Positions 12,601-25,166 of a DNA stretch of 64,000 nt are shown here, one piece after another. A program made the position numbers and the translations under genes. This DNA comes from Posidonia oceanica. Taxonomy: Eukaryota; Streptophyta; Magnoliopsida; Alismatales; Posidoniaceae. How positions within the stretch are numbered: the stretch's first letter is position 1; each line of letters opens with the position of its first letter. The stretch lies in NCBI GenBank assembly GCA_037176725.1, contig JAZBRS010000020.1, positions 94,568,501 to 94,632,500 of the forward strand, given 5' to 3'. A model generated the notes under the pieces. It was not told where the DNA came from and ran no database searches. It saw only the letters and a list, made by a program, of their open reading frames with translations.

Positions 12601-14911
12601 TTGTACACTTTAAAAATTAATATCTTAAGTAAAAATAATATTATAAGAAATAATTGGTTTTCAACTCAACATCACAAATCACAAACTTGTCGTTGTTTAG
12701 TAGTCTCTTTATGGCTAAGGCCACATATATATCATATGGTATACCAATGCTAGGTCCAATTCTAGGATTCCAGCCTTATAGCTTAGGCCTGTATCAAGAG
12801 TAGTTTCGTCATGTGTATTATATACCATAGTTTGACACTCTCATGACCGGATCTACATCATAGCTAGACCACATTTCTCAAATATAACAAGTGCTTTAAT
12901 AAAGCAATAGTTTCCAACATCTTAACACATACTTCTACAAAACCAAGCATGTGAATGTTTGTATTAATTTCCCAAATGTTACCAATAAAATGGAATATTG
13001 ATATTAAAACAAAATAGTATGCTCAATTGCTTATGCAACAAATATAAATAAATTAAATTAAAGCTCATGAAAATATAATAAATTTTAGAACTTCAACGTC
13101 ATAGATTCAAGTTCTTTTAAAAGACATTGTATCAAAGAGGATAGATTCCAAACTATATTTTTGATACAAATCAATCCACTTAAATTCAATAGTAAGCACA
13201 TGGTAGTAAACATATGCAATTTCATAAATTTCAACCAGCATCAATACAATACTACTAATCTTACAAGCTTCCCACTTGATTATCCAAAATAATTCCGTCT
13301 TCTAAGAGTCTCCTTAAATTTCCTACTTAGTGAGATTCTTCTTTTATACCAAAGCAAACATACTAACACATGTTAATCCACATGCATAAACAGACATGAA
13401 CTAAGTCAACCTTAAACTTTCTTACTATTCTAAATTCCTAGCATAAGATTTACTCCAATAATACTATACATCCGAATTTAGTGCCAACAACCCCCTTCAT
13501 GTCAATAAATCATGGACATTAACCCATGGCTGTATATAAATCCATGATAACTATTAATAGGATTATTTTTAAGAATTGATATTATATCTCTCGGTTTCTC
13601 GTCTTCTCGTGGTTTCTTTTTCTTTTTTTCATTCTCTTTTTTCTATGGTGGTGAACGGGACAGATCAAGAAATAAATTCCCTCCCATTGCTAAGTCAATC
13701 CCCCATAGGCTTTTTGTCTTACTCTATTGTAAACTTACCTCTAATGTTGCATTTGTACAATTAGATGGAGAAATAAAAATGTGTCAAAGAAAGATGTAAC
13801 TAAAAACCCTTGTATAATACATGTTACATGTACTAAATTTACTGTGCTACTGGTATTTTACATTTTTATTACTTAGATTGTAGCCATTTTTATAGAATTC
13901 CTTACAAATCCACATTGGATAACACATGAAAAGAATATTATATTACTTCATTAAGAACAACACCAATAACATCCCAAAAAAAAAAGAAAAAGATCCCATG
14001 ACAACACTATTAACGACACTAATACCAAATTTTGTATTTCTTGTCCACTTCTTTAAAATGCAATGAGAATGAATTCCCATGACACTATTGGAGGAAAGAA
14101 CCTCTAATGCATGAGCACATTAATATTCCTTCAATTATTATTATAACCAAATTCCTTTACTTTTAAATATTAAATTATTCCAAGTTCTATTTATATTTAC
14201 AATAACTAATCTCCTTCGAATTATAAAAAAGGAGAAGATGTCTAAGTAAACTCAAATTAAAAAAGAAATGTCAATAAACTTATAAGCTTTAAAATAAATA
14301 TTTCTAATATAATCTCAGTTTAAAAAGATAGAATTCTCTCATTATAGTGTCATATTAAAATTTTATGTTTATATATATATATTTTCTTTTTTTAAGTAGC
14401 ATGTGCATGTGTTTTTCACTAGTTATTCTTGTGATACAAAGCTTCTGGTTCCTCTTTCATTGCAGATTTCAACCATGGATTACTCGTTGGCTCGTAGCCT
14501 CGGCCATAGTAGTAGTGTAAGTTGGAACATTAGTGTTTATTTAAGTGTATAGAGCCATAGTTATGTAATTCAAAATAAAATCATGAAAATATGAAACCCT
14601 CCTTTGCCAAGCAAAACACCTAAGTAGTCAAGTATCATTCTAGTCTCAGTTCAATAATTTTTTGTGTAACTGTATCAATCCAATAATGTAAATTGTATTT
14701 ATTATGTTTCTATATATTACCCCAATAGTATTTTCCTTTATGATCTTGCTAGGTGCAGACCTTTTGTTAAAGCGTTTTCTGTGGATCACATGTTACTATT
14801 CCTAAGACTCACATTTTAGCATGTCACGGTGTATGAAACACGTCCATGTATAAACACATTGCCCTGATTACAACAAATTAAAAATAGAAGAAGAAGAATT
14901 TTTTTCAATAG
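12601..14911. other. AT-rich insert, nothing recognised
   Basis: About 2.3 kb of AT-rich sequence without a credible reading frame, RNA gene or repeat related to the rest of the window. It is absent from copies A and A'', so it came in with the insert that interrupts A'. Confidence 0.4.
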
Positions 14912-15820
14912 TTAGGGTCTGTTTGTGAACAAAATTTGATAGGAAATGGGATTCTGAAGTCAACAGGAATTGGAAAGTAAGGGAAACTAATTTCCTGTTG
15001 ACCAAGTTTCCTGCTATTTGTGCTTATTCAGGAAAACAAAGGAAACTGGAATATAGGTGTTTGTGCTTATCAAAAGATTTTAAAAGAAAACAGACATTGT
15101 TAATCTCATAATTGTTAGCTTGAAACTCAATCAAATATCCAACTTCAAAATATAAATTTGAGCCATACAAAAGTTCAAATAACATTGCAAGTTCTTAAAA
15201 ATAAATTACAATTATCAACCATGCCATATAGAATTCAAGATATTTTCATGCATTTGATTTGCCTTTTCTTTTCTTTTGTTCTTGAGTTAATCCAATACCA
15301 TTATATATTTTTTCTTCCTCATCCAACTTTTGAGCAACTTCTGGAAGATTGGCTTCCCAAGTTTCTTCTAATTCATCTTCAAGATCTTCAAGTAAATCTT
15401 CTCGATCCGTTTTACGAATAAAATTATGAAGCAAAAAACTTGCTAAAACATAATTTAATGTATGACGATCTCCATAGCTTCATTCCATGAAGCTCTCGAG
15501 GTATCGGTCTCATTCTCATTGCCCATGTCAGATCAAGTAAATGCCCCTCTACTAGAATTAGCCCCTCCAGTGTCAAATCCAGCAAAAGTCCCTCTACTAG
15601 AATTAGCCCTTCAAGTGCCAAAACCAATAAAGTTCTCTCCTATAGCAAAGCCACCTCTTATTCTACCACGACCACGTGTTGCAAAACTTGAAAATCCTCC
15701 CATTGCCAAACCTAGAGTAATATAAAGAGAAAGGAAAAAAAGATTAAATAAGTTAAGAATATTGGTTCCCCAGTAACAAAAAACTAACATATATTGAAAA
15801 GAATTATCTAGAAGAAATAT
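14912..15820 (-). pseudogene. Possible PIF/Harbinger remnant
   Basis: The left edge reads TTA GGGTCTGTTTGTGAAC, resembling a Tourist/Harbinger terminal repeat next to a TTA target site. On the minus strand, 15,246-15,434 encodes LHNFIRKTDREDLLEDLEDE and an acidic-then-basic tail, similar to the C-terminal end (ALHNFIR-type) of Harbinger nucleases. Further upstream, 15,424-15,770 has RGRGRIRGG-type Gly/Arg-rich and degenerate repeats in other frames. The opposite terminus is missing: sequence returns to copy A' at about 15,820. Assignment is tentative. Confidence 0.35.
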
Positions 15821-15821
15821 A

Positions 15822-16637
15822 ATGGTGAGGTTTTTTTTTTTTAAGAATAGGTTGATATGTATTGTGATACTGGGTTCATCTTCCACTAGTAACATTAAGT
15901 GCATTTTCTACCATTGTTATTAAGGCAGGTGCTTAGGTGTCAAGGTGCCCTTTTTGGGTTAGGTGCTGAGATGCGATGGCTTAATTAAATTAATTGCACG
16001 CCTTGGGTTCCTTGTTGTATGCCTTGGGTGCTTGGCACACCTAATCACTTTGTTTGGTGTTAATTTCTAATTTTGTGGTTAATCTAATGATATTTTATTT
16101 TGATATTCCTATTTTTTATTTGTCAGCTTATTTAGTATTTAATGTCATTTAAATTGTATAAATTAATGTATATTTACTATGCAATTAATAGGAAAAAAAA
16201 TCCCCATATTTCGGATCACCTAAGGTGCTAAGGTGTTGCCTAGATGCCAAGGTGTCCTTGCATGTCGTCGTGGAGAAATAAGATCCAAACTTCGTTTCTC
16301 CTTATGATAAATATGATTATGTTTTCTCTGTCAAGTCTTGTCTGAATCCATGCTGCAAGCCCAATTAAAATAACTCGACTGAATATTTCTTTTTGTTTTG
16401 TTCTCAGTTGTTATTTATGCATGCCATTTTTACCAAAGTGTAGTGTTCTAGTCAATGGTTTAGGTAAATATAAATATACCTATTTGTCTTTAAGTTCTCA
16501 AATTGTGGAAAATTTTGGTTCCTAAACAAATATGCTTGCGATAAGATTGACTTGTTACTAGCTCTCTGGAACCTTGTCAGGTTATGTATTTGGATAGGTT
16601 CCATGTTAGATGTATTTAACATTTCTATTGTAGGCTA
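15822..16637. repeat. Inverted copy A' resumes: 350 bp repeat and spacer
   Basis: Reverse complement of about 5,229-6,080. It includes the 350 bp repeat module at 15,915-16,265, whose ends carry GCTTAGGTGTCAAGGTGCC and GCCTAGATGCCAAGGTGTC in the same direction. No gene. Confidence 0.7.
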
Positions 16638-17180
16638 TTATGATACCTGCGGAGTGCAGATGTGCCATTGGCTGTATCTTTGTGCAGACTTGGTTAGCCG
16701 ATCCACAATCACCCACATAGTGTCATTCTTTCTCCTAATACATGACAAACCAGTCACAAAGTCTATGGATATAAGCTCCCACTTCAACACAGGAATGTCC
16801 AAGGGCTGCAAAGTCCCTCCAGGCTTCTGATACTCTGCCTTGATCAGTTGGCAAGTCATACACTTTACCACAAGGTCAGTAATATCTCTTTTCATGCTAG
16901 GCCACCAGAAATTCCTCTTTAGGTCTTGGTACATCTTCGTACTCTCTAGATGAATGGTGTACTTGGACCGATGAGCTACATCCAGCAATCTCTGCCTGGC
17001 CTCCTCGTGCTGGGGTACATACAGATGCTGATGGTACCTCAGCTCTCCATGAGTCCCAACAGAAAAATGAGGCTCTCCTCTAGCCTCCAGCTTCACCAAA
17101 GTTGTATGAATAAAAGGATCTAGCGGTTGACAAGCAATAATAAACTCCACTAGGTCAGGGTGAACAGACAGGTTGGCCAC
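16638..17180 (-). pseudogene. Ty3 integrase fragment, copy A' (open frame)
   Basis: A 180-residue open frame that is the least decayed of three copies. It reads through the zinc-binding HHCC region (HRSKYTIHLESTKMYQDLKR, then CMTC), the FWWPSMKRDI motif and into the core at SIDFVTGLSC and the WVIVDRLTKSA strand. It ends in unrelated sequence before the second catalytic Asp, so it is a truncated polyprotein piece despite being open. The copies at 4,687-5,228 and 55,253-55,800 carry stops and frameshifts. Its host element has no LTR pair here. Confidence 0.8.
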
Positions 17181-17214
17181 CTAGGCGCCAACCGTGCCCC
17201 GAGCTAGGATGGAA

Positions 17215-18115
17215 ATGATTTTGATGAAACATATGCCCCCGTTGCTCATTTAGAATCAATTCAAATGCTTTTGGCTTATGCATGTTGATGAATACATAAT
17301 TCATACATATTTTATTTCTCATATTTATTGATTATTGTATATAAATAATGCTACTCGAGGTATTTTTAGTTAATTTTGTTGGAACCTGAACTATTACAAG
17401 CAAATGCAAATAAAAGAGGAAAGAGAGGATGAAAAGATCAATTATGTTGCAAACAAGGGAAGAAATCCCAATCTAACTAGGCTCCAATTAATGATTTAAT
17501 TTGTGCATCACATATCAACTTCAAATTCAAAAGGATTCTAGATGTACACAATATTCTCAACAAGCAACCAAAATTGGTGGTGGTTGGTGGCCCTTCCTAT
17601 TATGGAGAGAATTCCTAAAATCAAGGGACATCTTTTAAATTGAAGATATTATCTATCTTTGTGATTTAAATTTAAAAAATATGTAACCCCTATTCATGTC
17701 TATAAATATGGAGATTCTCTATGTATTTCATCATCTTCTACTTTGTATACTTCTTCCCTGGGGCCTTCTTCCTCTCTTGCATGCATTGAGGACTCTCAAA
17801 TGGTGTAGCTTCCAGGTTTTAATTAATAAAAATTCTTTCTTAATGTTCCATTAATTTCTTAGATGTTTCTTTCCATTGCCATGTTAGGTTAAACCACTCT
17901 TTACATCTAGGGTTCTTGAAGTTAGATCTAGGACATGATTGCAATATTTAGTCTCGACTTGTCTTCTATGCTTCATGATTATTGTCTCTTTCTTATTATC
18001 TACTTTTGCAAATATATTTTGATAGATCATTGTTAATCACGTATTCTAATGGTCTATATTTAATGATTGTTGTTTAGAAATAAGAAACGTTTCATATATC
18101 TTATTATCTTGGTAT
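17215..18115 (+). mobile_element. Second Athila-type LTR piece, copy A'
   Basis: Plus-oriented LTR remnant with a TATA box (TCTATAAATATGG at about 17,699), a pyrimidine-rich stretch and AATTAATAAAAATTC near 17,820 as a possible poly(A) signal. It is cut at 18,115 by the 2.7 kb LTR beginning TGTTGACACC. Inverted copies are at 3,730-4,640 and 54,296-55,210. Confidence 0.5.
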
Positions 18116-20819
18116 TGTTGACACCCCGTTTTGACAACTGGTTGTTGGTGGATCTCTCCAGAAGCTTGCTCGGATCATGGCAATCCGAACCCTAATCCCA
18201 AACCTTAAACCCCACTTAAAATTTTACCGAAGCCTACCTAATCCAAACCCTAAATCCTAGACCTAAACTCCACCTAAACCTTACCAAAAATCATTAAAGT
18301 ACCTCTAAAACACCTCTAGGATGTTAGACGCCGCCTGGGCCAGCGTCTTACGTTGAACGCTGCCTATGCCAGCATCCTACGTTAGACGTAGCTCAGGTGA
18401 GCGTCCAACATGCTGGCCGCAACAGCGCCTTTGGCCCGAGCTCTAGCGCACCCAGAGCCACCCACCGCCAGCTCCGCCGCTCCCCACGGATCGCCTCGTC
18501 ACCTGGCTTGGCCTAAGAGCCAGCGCCGCACCATGGAGCCGCCCGTCCAAGCCCTAGCTGTCCACACAAACCTCCTTCTGCGCAAATGGCCACCCACGAC
18601 CTCCATGCCGGCCTGACACTGCCCTTGACTTTCGCTGCCCCTGGCACCTCCCACGACCTCACACCCATGCCACCATGTCCTGCTACGATCTCCCCACCTT
18701 GCCCTGCCACCAGGACCCCCTGTGCGAGCTTGACTGAACAAAATCGAGCAACCCAACCCATTCTCCACCATCAGCAACCATTTCGGAGAGAGAGCGAGAG
18801 AACCAGAGCCTTCCCAGCCACCCCGAGCGATCCTGAGTGCTTCCCCACCTGCAAGAAGGCTTCACGTGCGTTCCCTAGCCTCCTAGCCACCCTCCGAGCT
18901 CACCGTCTGTTCGCCATCACCAACGTCGGCCGGCCACAACACACATCTCCGACCGCTCCATAGGTGAATTCTTTTCACCATTAGCGTAGGAGCGTTTGTG
19001 ATAGTTGTGCATGCTTTCCTGTGTACGTAGTTTACGTGCATTCGTTCCCTTTCCCCATGCTTCCCGGAGTCCGGCAATGGGTTCGTTGCTCGCACGAGGC
19101 CGCCAGCCTATGAGTGTGTGGCAGCCCCTGTCTCGGCCACCGTGGCTCGCTTGAGGTCACGGGAACATTCCCGATCCTCCTCCTCCTCTGTTGGACTTGC
19201 CAAGCACCTTCTTTGAGCTCTCGGCTGTCTCAACGGCCGATGATGCGAGCGGTCGCCGGCGATCATCGGGCGGAGGTGGGTGGAGCGATCCAGAAGCCCA
19301 TTTAGCATAATTTATGCATGTTTGTGTTCATTTTCACTTGCTCATGCTCACTAGCTAGCTAGTTTTCCATTTTCGGTCGATTTGGTTGCTTAATCACGCT
19401 CTGTGTTTTCCCGATCTATTAGACGCAGAACCTGGTGCATCTTACGTAAGACGCACCCTGTGACAGCGTCTAATGTCCCTGTTTGCTTTTTAAATAAGCT
19501 TCCTTGCAAATGTGGTTTGGATGCTATTTTATGTGGATTAATATGATGCATGCTTTCTCATGAACTCTTGGATACCATGTTTTGGATCACATGTTGATTT
19601 TTGCTTGGATTTCTTTTCATATTTCAAATATTAGTCTTGGACGTAAGACACAAGGATCCCTGCGTCTTATGTAAGATGCAAGCTCCCTCAGCGTCTTACA
19701 CTCCAGTTACTATTTTGCAAATAACATCTAACAAAAATCATTTTCCTTGGAATGCTTATCTAGTTTATGAACGCATGTCAATATTTGGGCCACTTTTAGT
19801 CATTTTCTGGTTTGCATAATTCTTATTTTCAGATTGAATGCTAAGTCTTCTTTGGAATCTGTCTCCTCTATGTTAAACGCTGCATTTCCTACATCTTACA
19901 TAAGACGCAGGGTTTGAAGCGTCCAACACTTCAAACCTGTATTATCCTGATTTGATGTTTGCACCTTGTTTCTTTGCCATTGCCCTGATTATCTAGCTTG
20001 ATTTATTTATCCATAGCTTTCATATGGCATTAAAATCCCCGTTTTCCAAAATGAGCATCCTTTCTGTAGATTTCTTTCCTCTGTGTTGGACGCTGAGTAT
20101 TACAGCGTCTTACATAAGACGCTGGATATTCCTGTGTCCAATGTTTTAAACTTGCTGCACCTTGATTTCAAGTGTTGTCTTCAATTCAAACTTCGCTTTT
20201 TACATTTGATTGCTTCTAGTGCATGTTCTAGCACCTAGGTCTGTAGCTTAATACTGGTTTTCTAGTTTTATACCTTGATTTTACTTCCATAACTTATTTA
20301 TAATCACATCATGGCATATTTACCTCAACTAGTCATTTTGGCATGCTCTCGCTAAGCTTTGCATGGTTTATAAATGCATGTTGCATACTGCCCTTGGGCG
20401 AACATAAACCGACGTTATGCGCCAACATTAGCCACACAAGAGCGGATTGGCTAAGAAAGACCGATTTCCTCGAACGCGTCGGGGGTGCCTAATACCTTCC
20501 CCGCACGTAACAGGAGTCCTTACCCTTTCTCCGGACCGCATTGATTTTAAGTCATACACATTCGGGTCAGATTTGCTTGTTTTCGAACTCCAAAAATTTT
20601 GCATGTTTTTGCATACGATTTTCCTAGTCTTCCGGTTTCAATAGATTAGGTGGCGACTCCAAGTCATTTCTCTTGTTTTCCTTTGCATTCGCCTGCTTTT
20701 CCGGTGTTTTCGAGTCGATTCCTCCTTGGATCCACCATTAGCCATGGCCCCTCTCCCTGGTCGGCGTGCGCGAGCTTTGGCAGCGTGTGACTGCATCGCC
20801 GAGAACGGTCATAGCAATA
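18116..20819 (+). mobile_element. Tat/Ogre-type LTR, copy A' (2.7 kb)
   Basis: Bounded by TGTTGACACC and GCAATA (GCAACA in the sister copies), followed after one base by the primer binding site at 20,821. It has the same five palindrome clusters as copy A, at about 18,328-18,412, 19,421, 19,639, 19,872 and 20,085. The U3 start is rich in AAACCCTAA-like words. Overlapping open frames in the GC-rich part (18,400-19,300) have no protein-family likeness and are not called. Confidence 0.8.
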
Positions 20820-20820
20820 G

Positions 20821-20838
20821 TGGCGACTCCGCTGGGGA
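20821..20838 (+). promoter_or_regulatory. Primer binding site of Tat/Ogre-type element, copy A'
   Basis: TGGCGACTCCGCTGGGGA, one base after the LTR end. The internal region continues for only about 23 bp before the Athila-like LTR starts (TGATTAGCAC at 20,862), showing the nesting order. Confidence 0.8.
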
Positions 20839-20861
20839 TACTCGACTTCGGTTTTTGGTTT

Positions 20862-22132
20862 TGATTAGCACATTATTCTTACATGTTTTATGCCCATATT
20901 TATCTCTTCTGTTCATAAATAATATTACTCGAGGTATTTTGTGCAATTTGTGTAGGAACTTCGGACCTGAAGAGAAAAGAGAAAAAGAAGGAAGAAAAAT
21001 GATAAAAGACAAAAAGAAATGCAAATCCAAGGAAAAAGAAATGCAAACCCGTGCAAGATATCAAATACACTTTTTCCACATGTGTGAACATGAGGAGGAA
21101 GATAAGGCAACGGAATCAACAAAGTTGGAGCTAATCTCGGGCCAGCTGGCGCCTCCCAGGCGCCTAAGAGCACAAATGGCACCTCCCAAGCACTCGGAGA
21201 AGACCATGTTAACTAAGTCTTTGGCCGCCACATAGCTCACTTGGAAATATCTTGTAATTGAAATTCAGTTTCTTGATTTGTATCTAGATTTGTCTCCGTA
21301 ATAGCCAAGCCCTTGTAATCCTATAAAAGGGACCTATTGTGTAAACCCTAAGGGGGGAGGCTTCATCTTCCACATTAGGCTTAGGTTTTCTTCTTCCATT
21401 GTTTAGAGTTCTTCAAGCTTGGTTTCTGTAATTAAGGTATTTTATCAATAGAAGTTCATTTTCTTTATCTTAATTATGTCTTGCTCTTCCCTTTCCCTAT
21501 CTTTTATTTAAATGTTTTTCATTATCATGCTTGGCTAAGTTTCTAGATCTAGGGTTTAGATGAATTTTATGTAATTGCATATGTTGTGATTAAGTTCCTT
21601 TTTGTCTTCTCTTGCTTAAATGCTATGATTATGTAGACTGGATGTATATTACATGGATTATTCATTATTCGATAAACTTTGATAGATTAATATTGATAAT
21701 ATCGTTTTAATCTATGCTTAGGGAAGAATAACTTGGGGGTTGTGTATATAATTTCAGATCTATCATATATCATTTGATTTAGTTTGCTTTGTGTGATTTT
21801 ATCGTAGGACTTGATAATCTATGGTGCATTGCATATAGTTTATGCTTGTTAGGATAAGAACCATTGAGTTAACCTATTTAGATCATGAAGAGAGACCGAG
21901 AGTGGATTTAATCATGCATATTGTATTGTACATAAATGGATTCGAAACCCTAGCTTTTAATTAGTTTGACTACATATTCTAGTTTTAGTTCTTAACCATC
22001 ATCATTCTCCAACTCCTTTCAATAACTGACAATTAATCTTTATATTTTGAAACTCTATTCTCTGTGGGATCGACCTGTATTTTGCATATGTGCTACATAC
22101 CGTGCACTTGCGGTTAATTAAAATTCACATCA
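20862..22132 (+). mobile_element. Athila-like 5' LTR, copy A'
   Basis: An LTR of 1,271 bp with termini TGAT and ATCA. The TATA box is CTATAAAAGGG at about 21,321. The 3' end carries the CTGTGGGATCGACC word typical of plant Athila/Tat LTRs. Two GGCGCC-type palindromes lie at about 21,147-21,197. The LTR is followed by a TGGCGCC-type primer binding site. Reading frames such as 20,726-21,235 span the junction with the neighbouring LTR and are not genes. Confidence 0.8.
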
Positions 22133-22138
22133 AGTTTT

Positions 22139-22153
22139 TGGCGCCGTTGCCGG
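22139..22153 (+). promoter_or_regulatory. Primer binding site of Athila-like element, copy A'
   Basis: TGGCGCCGTTGCCGG, six bases after the LTR end. This is the tRNA-Asp-type site characteristic of Athila-lineage Ty3 elements. The copy at 50,314-50,328 reads TGACACC at its start, two G-to-A changes away. Confidence 0.85.
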
Positions 22154-23260
22154 AGAATAGTGTTTTTATAACATTGAGTTATTGTCGGTTACTTCTTTCC
22201 TTCCGTTTTTATTAAAAAAATATATATTTGTTTCGTTATACTAATCTTACAAGGATATTTAGTTAGAGATCAGAAGAATCAGGAATTAATTTTCAGAAGT
22301 TTCAAAGAATTTGGGGCACCTCGCAGGTGCCAGACTGCACTTTCGGCACCTAATGGGCGCTTGTGTGAGATATTTTCTCCATAAGTTTAGTTTCAGTTAT
22401 TCCTGATTTTTTCTATAATCCTGATTTAGGGTTTAATTATTGTTTCTGTTTCTTTTTTTTCTCATTCACTAATTTTAAAATCGAAAATCAAATTAAAAAT
22501 ATTTCATGATAAGATAGAAGCTTGTTTTTAGGGCATACATCATATAATTTGCATTTAGAGTAATTTTAATTACCTGTTATTTTATTTTGGTGATTGCTGG
22601 AGGAAAGGTATGTGTTCTTCTACTTGATTCTTTGCATTTTAGAGCATATAGTTAGTAGGAAGAACAACTTGTTTGAGCATAATTGTTTGTTGCATATCAT
22701 TTTAAAGTACCTACGGGCAAAACCTATAGCACAAGATAAGGTGGGGATTTCATCACCCTTCCTTAGCCCATAAACAACCAACCACATATTGCATTGACCT
22801 TGAGCCTAATTTACAATTGATTAGACATCGACCCCTAGGATTTCGACCTCGATTAGGAAAGAAAGCTTAATAGAGAATCAAAATTTGAATTTTCTTACCT
22901 TGTTGGTGTCTAGGCAAGTGGTTTACATGGCTATGCCTTAAAAGGAAGGTGGTTCTTTAATTAGGTCCGTTGCAAAAGCACGGGAAGCCTCCCTCATTCC
23001 TCCACTTACCTGGCCAATTAGGTTAGGGATTTTTTTTGTTTGATAATCTTGAAAGCCAACTTTAAAGTCAGGAGGTGTCTAGATTTTAGGTCAACATTAG
23101 AATTAAGATTTGTTTGACTTGTGTGATTAGATTAGGCATCTTTCTCCTCTATCTGTAATCTCCTCATCCACTTAGTTCATATTATCTCATCTTTTCTTCC
23201 TTCCTATTTTCATTGCATTTTGTTAAAAAAATAAAAAATAAAAAATAAAAAAAAATTCAT
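22154..23260 (+). other. Athila-like leader, copy A'
   Basis: Untranslated leader between primer binding site and gag. It holds a pair of GGCGCC-type palindromes (22,316-22,362) and an AT-rich remainder with no gene. The counterpart in A'' (47,560-50,311) is interrupted by a 1.5 kb insert. Confidence 0.5.
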
Positions 23261-24295
23261 ATGTTGAAGGAGTATCCAATAAATCAAGTTGGATATAGGT
23301 CTGAACAATTCAATTATGTGGCCTAAAGACCTTGGAATGAGTCAAGTGACCCATATGCCTCAAATTACAATTTAAAGTGGGGTCAACCTGATTTCTTATG
23401 GGCCCAAAGATCATATGATGGATAGTCTAGCTTCAATAAAGTCCAATATCATTACTTTGAACATTATCCATATTCAGACCCACAATACAACTCAACCTTT
23501 TCTCTTCTAGATTGTCAACAAGAGGATGAAATTACGTTAACAAGTCTAGAAAAGAGCATAGAAGAGCTAGTGGAAGCAAATATACAGACCTCTACTGCCA
23601 ACACTCATGCCTTAGCTCGTGTAGAAACACAGTTAGGTTAGCTAATCAATGTTATAAAGGAGAGAGAGGAATGGAACTTTCTTGCTCAACTTGGGAACTC
23701 CCCTGATCAACCCTGTACGGTCCAAATAATGCCTGAAGTAGAAACCCAAGTCCAAGTAGATGAGCCCACTAAAGAACTAGTTGGCCAGGTAGACCAATTC
23801 ATTGAAGAGGTTTCCCTTTCAAATGATTCTATGGCGAAAAAACCACAACCAGATGAGACATTTGAGGTTAATATGATTAAAGATTTCTTAGAAAAAGAAG
23901 ACCTAATAGAGGAGGAAATTGAATTTGATCTAGGCTACTTTGACAAAAGTTTTGAAGAGATTTTCAAAGATGAATTAATGTTTGTTGAAGAAGCCAATGA
24001 GTTAACCCAATGTAGGACCCATAAGTCTAACAAGTGGTATAACCCTCCGCCTGAGCCCTCATCATTACCATCTACTATAGGACCATTAGAGTTTTGTGTC
24101 AAGCCACATCATTCAGCTCTGGTCAATTATGAACTCAAGCCCTCATTTCTTATTCAATTAAATTACATGGGCTTAGTTGATCTAATTTCAGCACTTAGGG
24201 AAATTCATGAAGCTCGATTGAGAGAAGTTCAATGGTGGCTTAAACAGGCCGAAAAAGAAATTGCAAAAGTCCGACCGCCTCATTGGCCAGATTGA
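23261..24295 (+). pseudogene. Athila-like gag C-terminal part, copy A'
   Basis: One reading frame of 344 codons from MLKEYPINQVG to RPPHWPD, interrupted by three premature stops. Compared with the A'' copy these are CAA to TAA, TGG to TAG and CAG to TAG. It contains the RPWNESSDPYASNYNLKWG stretch, like the DPYSNTYNPGW region after the capsid of Athila gag, then a helical segment (ETQLGQLINVIKEREEW), then a long acidic tail. The N-terminal capsid, zinc knuckle and all of pol are missing. It is probably a nonautonomous derivative. Confidence 0.65.
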
Positions 24296-25160
24296 GATTG
24301 TGCCCCAGAGATGGATGAGGTTTTGGATTTTCATGTACCTCAGTTGTAAATATGTATATAGTTTGAGTCTTTTTTATTTTTCCTCTTAAAAAATAAATAA
24401 AATAATAATAATAATAATTAAAAAAAGAACAAAACATTTTGTAAATATGTACATAATGAGTCTTGCATGTTTATGTTATTCATTTAATTCATTTCAACTT
24501 TAAAAATAAATAAAAAAAAAAAAAAAAATCTAGGAGCTATTTGTAATAAGTGTAGGGTGAAAATGATAATTTTTCACTTTTAATATAAAAACAAAAAAAT
24601 ATCTCTCATTCTAACCCTAAAATCATTTTCTCCTTCACCCGTGCTGCCTCCACCTCCCCTGTCGCGACAACAGCCATCGCCGGAGAACAGCGACTGTCGG
24701 AAGTATGCCCACCAGGCACCAGAAACCACTTTGGATGCTCACCAGGCGCCCATTTCTTTGTATTTAAGCTTTTCTTCATCGCATCGGGCTCAGAAGTTCA
24801 GATTCGGCCGACCACAGTGCTCGATTTCTCAGGCAGCTCTGCTGTAGACGCCTGTCAGGCACTGGAAAGACCTTGGTCGCTCCTCAAGCGCCGGATCTAC
24901 AGTTTTCTTCAAGTTTTTTCTCTCTTTGCTAATATATGTGATTTGGCTGACATCCGTGCTTGAGGTGTTCTCCGGTTTCGCTTTTTCTGACGCCCTCCAG
25001 GCGCCATATTCACTGTCGGATGCCTCCTAGGCGTCCAATCTGAGGCAGAAGCGCCGACCGTCGAATCATCCCCCCTACTTTGGGGGTAGTAAGCTACTAC
25101 TACCCATAATTTCTATTTTTATCAACTTTTTGTGTGATTATCAAAATTTGTGATTAATTA
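24296..25160 (+). other. Athila-like spacer with GGCGCC palindromes, copy A'
   Basis: No gene. A/T microsatellite-like runs at 24,395-24,520 are followed by GC-rich sequence in which imperfect palindromes of the type GCGCCTxxxAGGCGC or GCCCACCAGGCACC recur about seven times between 24,700 and 25,045, often in pairs. The counterpart is 45,700-46,524. Confidence 0.5.
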
Positions 25161-25166
25161 GCAAAA

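Noticed and set aside
20726..21235. 169-residue frame across two LTRs
   Set aside because: It runs from one LTR end through the primer site into the nested Athila-like LTR; chance frame with lysine/glutamate-rich low complexity.
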